A stretch of 7,944 nucleotides of DNA from Planctomycetota bacterium (lineage in GTDB: Bacteria; Planctomycetota; Phycisphaerae; WQYP01): positions 1 through 7,944 of the forward strand of contig JAJYGE010000152.1 of assembly GCA_021785155.1 (NCBI GenBank), written 5' to 3'. The position numbers and the translations under genes are program-made. Within the stretch, counting starts at the first letter, position 1; every line of letters begins with the position of its first letter. Shown here one piece after another: positions 5,888 to 7,944 of this stretch. Below the pieces are notes generated by a model. That model saw only the letters and a list, made by a program, of their open reading frames with translations. It was not told the origin of the DNA and made no database searches.

Positions 5888-6894
5888 CCACCGTGATAGA
5901 TCAGCGAATGAAATTGTTTGCCATTTCACTTCTGGAAAGTGGTGGCGGCCTCATTGAGTGGCCCGAGCACTTAAAAAGCGGATTTGCCATATTGCCCCCG
6001 AATGCCGCCACGTTATTGGAATGCCCGGAGAACACCGAAATTACCGCCGAATCGGTGGATCGCGGCCTGACCATTCATCTCGCGTCAATGTTTTTACAGC
6101 GGGCCGAACGCCTTTTCCCGCGCGAAACATCGGCCATGGCTTTGAAAATTGACACGCTTTATCTGAAAAAATCGGCCATGGAGGAACCGGTGGCCCGGGC
6201 CTTTGCATTTCCCAATGCCCGGGTGAAGGTTCTTGGTGCGTCCGCCGACCGCGTGGAATACCAGTTCTGGTATTTTGCCGCCGCCATTGAATCCGATGAA
6301 AAATGGGAGGATGTGGTGGGTGTGACAATCAATAGCCGCAGTCGCGCCCGACTCGATCTGCCCGATCCGCTGAACAACTACGATGCCCATCCCACCCGGT
6401 TGGATCAGGTACCGGTTGATTTCGCCGCGGCAACGGCTCAGGCGGCGACAGTGGCCGGGGAAAAGGCGTCCGGGTTTATCCGTCGCTTGGAAGAGCGAAT
6501 GGACCGGGATATGAAACGACTCAAAAGCTATTACCACGCACTTCTGGACGACGCCGCCGATCGCCTGGGGCGCGCTGTGGCCGAACCGGAAAAGAGTGAT
6601 GCCCGCACCAAAGCCGTTGAATTGGAGTTAGATCGCAAAACCGAAGAACTTCGGGAGCGCTACACATTGCGGCCAACGTTGCGCCCTGTAGCGCTGATAA
6701 GGCTGGATGCCCCCGCGTTGGCCGTGACATTAAATGCCCAGCGCCGCGAGGGGGAAAAACAGATCAATATCTATTGGAACGCCATGACCAAAGCGCTGGA
6801 ACCCCTCGCGTGCAGCCAATGTGGCACAGGTATATTCAGCATCCATTTTACCGACGCTTTTATGCCCTTGTGCGCGGAATGCGCCGGCAAATAG
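5884..6894 (+). CDS. Coiled-coil protein with C-terminal zinc ribbon, helicase partner (unknown function)
   Basis: I do not recognise a named family. The 336-residue protein has three visible parts. The N-terminal ~180 residues are mixed alpha/beta with no catalytic motif and contain ITAESVDRGLTIHLAS and YQFWYFAAAIES. A charged helical stretch with strong coiled-coil character spans about 190-262 (EERMDRDMKRLKSYYHALLD, ELELDRKTEELRERY). The C-terminal domain includes IYWNAMTKALEPL and ends in a four-cysteine zinc ribbon (C310, C313, C330, C333: CSQCG and CAEC). The start ATG overlaps the helicase stop by four bases, so the two are probably made in fixed ratio and act together. The helicase lacks a long C-terminal extension, and RapA-type proteins carry coiled-coil accessory regions there; this protein could supply that part in trans. 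The zinc ribbon may contact nucleic acid or RNA polymerase. These roles are inferred. Confidence 0.85.
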   Translation: MTTVIDQRMKLFAISLLESGGGLIEWPEHLKSGFAILPPNAATLLECPENTEITAESVDRGLTIHLASMFLQRAERLFPRETSAMALKIDTLYLKKSAMEEPVARAFAFPNARVKVLGASADRVEYQFWYFAAAIESDEKWEDVVGVTINSRSRARLDLPDPLNNYDAHPTRLDQVPVDFAAATAQAATVAGEKASGFIRRLEERMDRDMKRLKSYYHALLDDAADRLGRAVAEPEKSDARTKAVELELDRKTEELRERYTLRPTLRPVALIRLDAPALAVTLNAQRREGEKQINIYWNAMTKALEPLACSQCGTGIFSIHFTDAFMPLCAECAGK

Positions 6895-6897
6895 GAG
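6893..6897 (+). promoter_or_regulatory. Ribosome binding site AGGAG overlapping an upstream stop codon
   Basis: AGGAG shares two bases with the TAG stop of the zinc-ribbon gene and lies 9 bases before TTG 6907 and 12 before GTG 6910. It supports these longer starts of the membrane-protein gene and suggests re-initiation by ribosomes that finish the upstream gene. Confidence 0.4.
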
Positions 6898-6960
6898 TAT
6901 CCGACATTGGTGATAAAGGAACATGGACCATCACGCGCGTCCGGTGATGCTGGAAAGGAA

Positions 6961-7437
6961 ATGTTCCGAATATTGGGCCTCGTGGTGTTCATGGCTGCGA
7001 TTTACGGCATCGTTCATGACCAGATTACCGCACGCATTTATCCTGCCTATTTCAACGTTGATCATCGGGATTTGGGATTCCCCGTGATATTTCACAGCGG
7101 TAGTCCAACCATTCTTGCGTTGGCATGGGGCACAGTCGCAACGGTTCCTCTGGCCACCGTGCTGGGGTCCATGATTGCCATTTCCGCACAGGCGGGCAGC
7201 TACCCGCGAATGTCCTCCCGGCAGTTGGTTAAGCCGATATTGATTGTTTTCTGTGCAATGGCGATCATGGCTCTGGTGGGGGGAATCTGGGGTTACCACG
7301 CCTGGCGGCCAGATTCCAAGATCTTCATCGCCCGTCGAGAAATGGCGGATTTCTGCGCGCATCTGATGTCCTATTGCGGCGGACTTTTCGGGGCACTGGC
7401 CCTGGTAATATGGATCACCATTCGTCGGAGAGGATAG
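6961..7437 (+). CDS. Small four-helix membrane protein of unknown function
   Basis: The product (158 residues from this ATG) has four hydrophobic segments, at about residues 2-20, 50-74, 90-110 and 136-154. The signature YGIVHDQITARIYPAYF follows the first helix. I recall similar YG(I/L)xHDQxTAR proteins as uncharacterised membrane proteins in Planctomycetota, Verrucomicrobiota and other bacteria; no activity is known to me. The start is uncertain. ATG 6961 puts the first helix at the N-terminus and has GGA at 6952-6954. TTG 6907 or GTG 6910 would add 17-18 hydrophilic residues and uses AGGAG at 6893-6897, which overlaps the stop codon of the preceding gene. Either way it is close behind the zinc-ribbon gene on the same strand and is probably co-transcribed. 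A functional link to the helicase pair is unproven. Confidence 0.75.
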   Translation: MFRILGLVVFMAAIYGIVHDQITARIYPAYFNVDHRDLGFPVIFHSGSPTILALAWGTVATVPLATVLGSMIAISAQAGSYPRMSSRQLVKPILIVFCAMAIMALVGGIWGYHAWRPDSKIFIARREMADFCAHLMSYCGGLFGALALVIWITIRRRG

Positions 7438-7547
7438 CCGCAGTGCCTCGGCGCGGAGGGGTACATGTGTGGGGTGGACGCGAATTTGAGATGCTACTTT
7501 GACATGGGCGTGTGACCTCTTCTGCAACGCGGCGGCACCGCCGGCAT
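7438..7547. other. Non-coding stretch after the cluster, with a GC-rich hairpin
   Basis: No gene is seen. CGGCGG (7530-7535) and CCGCCG (7538-7543) form a short GC-rich stem followed by CATTTAGG. With only three Ts it is a weak terminator candidate for the helicase cluster. Confidence 0.3.
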
Positions 7548-7582
7548 TTAGGAGTTAGGAGTTAGAAGTTAGAAGTTAGAAG
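7548..7582 (+). repeat. Heptamer tandem repeat array 1 (TTAGGAG/TTAGAAG)
   Basis: Five exact-length 7-bp units lie head to tail: TTAGGAG twice, then TTAGAAG three times. The array passes directly into a hairpin (7583-7601). The layout resembles the short tandemly repeated heptamers known from intergenic DNA of some bacteria such as cyanobacteria. Confidence 0.9.
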
Positions 7583-7603
7583 ACCTTGCGAATTTCAAGG
7601 TGC
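7558..7603 (+). repeat. 46-bp direct repeat, copy 1 (heptamers plus hairpin)
   Basis: This block matches 7741-7786 at 43 of 46 positions. It holds three heptamers, then GAAGACC and a stem of ACCTTG (7583-7588) and CAAGGT (7596-7601) around a 7-base loop. Two differences fall in the heptamers and one in the loop, so the stem is fully conserved. Confidence 0.9.
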
Positions 7604-7702
7604 TCAAGATGCTCAAGTTCGGGGGCAAGGTGCGCAAGTTGAGCAAGTTGATGGAAGCGTTGATTTTAGCGGGTTTGGTTCAAGTTGCTCTAGATGCTCA
7701 AG
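7602..7702 (+). repeat. GCTCAAG-rich degenerate repeats between the two arrays
   Basis: GCTCAAGATGCTCAAG at 7602-7617 recurs at 7687-7702 with one change (GCTCTAGATGCTCAAG). CAAGGTGCTCAAG (7596-7608) recurs as CAAGGTGCGCAAG (7626-7638), and CAAGTTG is also scattered through the segment. The region is repetitive, not genic. Confidence 0.6.
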
Positions 7703-7719
7703 ATGTTTTAACGGGGCCA

Positions 7720-7761
7720 GCATTCAGCATTCAGGAGTCAGGAGTTAGGAGTTAGGAGTTA
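7720..7761 (+). repeat. Heptamer tandem repeat array 2 (GCATTCA/GGAGTCA/GGAGTTA)
   Basis: Six 7-bp units lie in phase: GCATTCA twice, GGAGTCA once, GGAGTTA three times. The middle unit is intermediate between the flanking types (GG-AG plus TCA), which suggests the array grew by slippage from a single register and mutated gradually along its length. Confidence 0.88.
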
Positions 7762-7786
7762 GAAGACCTTGCGACTTTCAAGGTGC
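7741..7786 (+). repeat. 46-bp direct repeat, copy 2 (heptamers plus hairpin)
   Basis: This is the second copy of the block at 7558-7603, offset by 183 bp, with the same 6-bp stem (7766-7771 with 7779-7784). The similarity ends at 7786, three bases before the proposed IS630 insertion point, so the element appears to have landed at the edge of this repeat. Confidence 0.9.
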
Positions 7787-7812
7787 CCTAGTAGTGTGAT
7801 TCTAAAATAACA

Positions 7813-7841
7813 TTGCAATGCGAGATTTGCTGGTGTATACT
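7813..7841 (+). promoter_or_regulatory. Promoter of the IS630-type transposase
   Basis: TTGCAA (7813-7818) and TATACT (7836-7841) are separated by the optimal 17 bases. A second TATACT lies at 7843-7848. This is the best sigma-70-like match in the window and sits about 30 bases before the transposase ATG. Confidence 0.6.
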
Positions 7842-7870
7842 ATATACTTTCCAAGGAAGGAAGGTGTGGT

Positions 7871-7944
7871 ATGCCGTTTATACCCCGCAGGGCAGCGTTA
7901 ATGCTCGAACCCGAAATTCGGGCGGATTTGGAACGAATCAGCCG
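7871..7944 (+). CDS. IS630-family transposase, N-terminal fragment (runs off the window)
   Basis: The first 24 codons (MPFIPRRAALMLEPEIRADL then ERIS) match, from memory, the start of IS630-type transposases, where a short lead precedes the helix-turn-helix domain that begins around LEPExxxxLERIS. The ATG at 7871 follows a purine-rich AAGGAAGGAAGG tract (7853-7864) with a 6-base spacer; ATG 7901 is a weaker in-frame alternative. The DDE catalytic domain is beyond the window edge, so it cannot be told whether the gene is intact. Confidence 0.6.
   Translation, partial: MPFIPRRAALMLEPEIRADLERIS

Larger units (their letters stand above)
7789..7944 (+). mobile_element. Left end of an IS630-family insertion sequence (partial)
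   Basis: Seen: TAGTAGTGTG begins at 7789 where similarity to the upstream repeat copy has just ended. It is followed by a strong promoter, a ribosome binding site and the start of an IS630-like transposase reading rightward. Known: IS630/Tc1-type elements insert into and duplicate TA. Inferred: the target TA is 7789-7790, or 7792-7793, because the end reads TAGTAG. The right half is outside the window, so the terminal inverted repeat cannot be confirmed. Confidence 0.6.

Noticed and set aside
3917..7437. DISARM, Zorya or BREX defence system
   Set aside because: Only an SNF2 helicase is shared with these; their other required proteins (methylase, DrmA/B, ZorA/B, PglZ and so on) are absent from the window.
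7609..7755. 48-codon frame (MLKFGGKVRKLSKLMEALIL and onward)
   Set aside because: It is built largely from the GCTCAAG and heptamer repeats, ends inside the second array and has no proper ribosome binding site.
7548..7786. CRISPR array
   Set aside because: The repeated units are 7 bp tandem copies without spacers, and the 46-bp block occurs only twice at 183 bp; no cas gene is present.

Overview
The window looks like bacterial chromosome of moderate to high GC, most likely from the Planctomycetota/Verrucomicrobiota (PVC) group. This is inferred from three things and not proven: the style of the integrase fragment (core reading NLRTQLERII, NMRASRESEL, GNSPAVAAKHY), the small membrane protein with the YGIVHDQITAR signature, and intergenic arrays of GGAGTTA-type heptamers. 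No rRNA, CRISPR array or replication origin was seen.

Layout. (1) Positions 1-630 are a decayed integration site. A probable IS21-type insertion-sequence end (two 20-bp repeats, then TTGACA) cuts the 5' part off a tyrosine-recombinase gene. The remaining C-terminal piece, with its catalytic tyrosine, reads straight through a complete tRNA-Arg(TCG) gene on the opposite strand. (2) Positions 631-783 hold back-to-back promoter candidates for the tRNA and for a glycosyltransferase, with a perfect 12-bp palindrome between them. (3) Positions 784-3695 are a translationally coupled pair (ATGA overlap): a GT2 polyprenyl-phosphate glycosyltransferase with two membrane helices, and a multi-spanning GT-C (ArnT/PMT-like) glycosyltransferase. 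The first would load a sugar on a lipid carrier and the second would transfer it outside the cytoplasm. (4) Positions 3696-3916 are a 221-bp spacer with no convincing gene. (5) Positions 3917-7437 are a tight three-gene cluster: a compact SNF2/RapA-like helicase, a coiled-coil protein ending in a four-cysteine zinc ribbon (ATGA overlap), and a small four-helix membrane protein. (6) Positions 7438-7788 are non-coding, with two heptamer-repeat arrays that each run into the same small hairpin. (7) Positions 7789-7944 are the left end of an IS630-type element with its own promoter, ribosome binding site and the first 24 codons of a transposase.

The most interesting part is the SNF2 helicase plus coiled-coil/zinc-ribbon pair. 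It looks like a RapA-type remodelling ATPase whose accessory C-terminal part is a separate, co-translated protein. Its location between a tRNA integration site and an IS630 element fits an accessory or defence-type module, but no direct evidence of defence function is visible.
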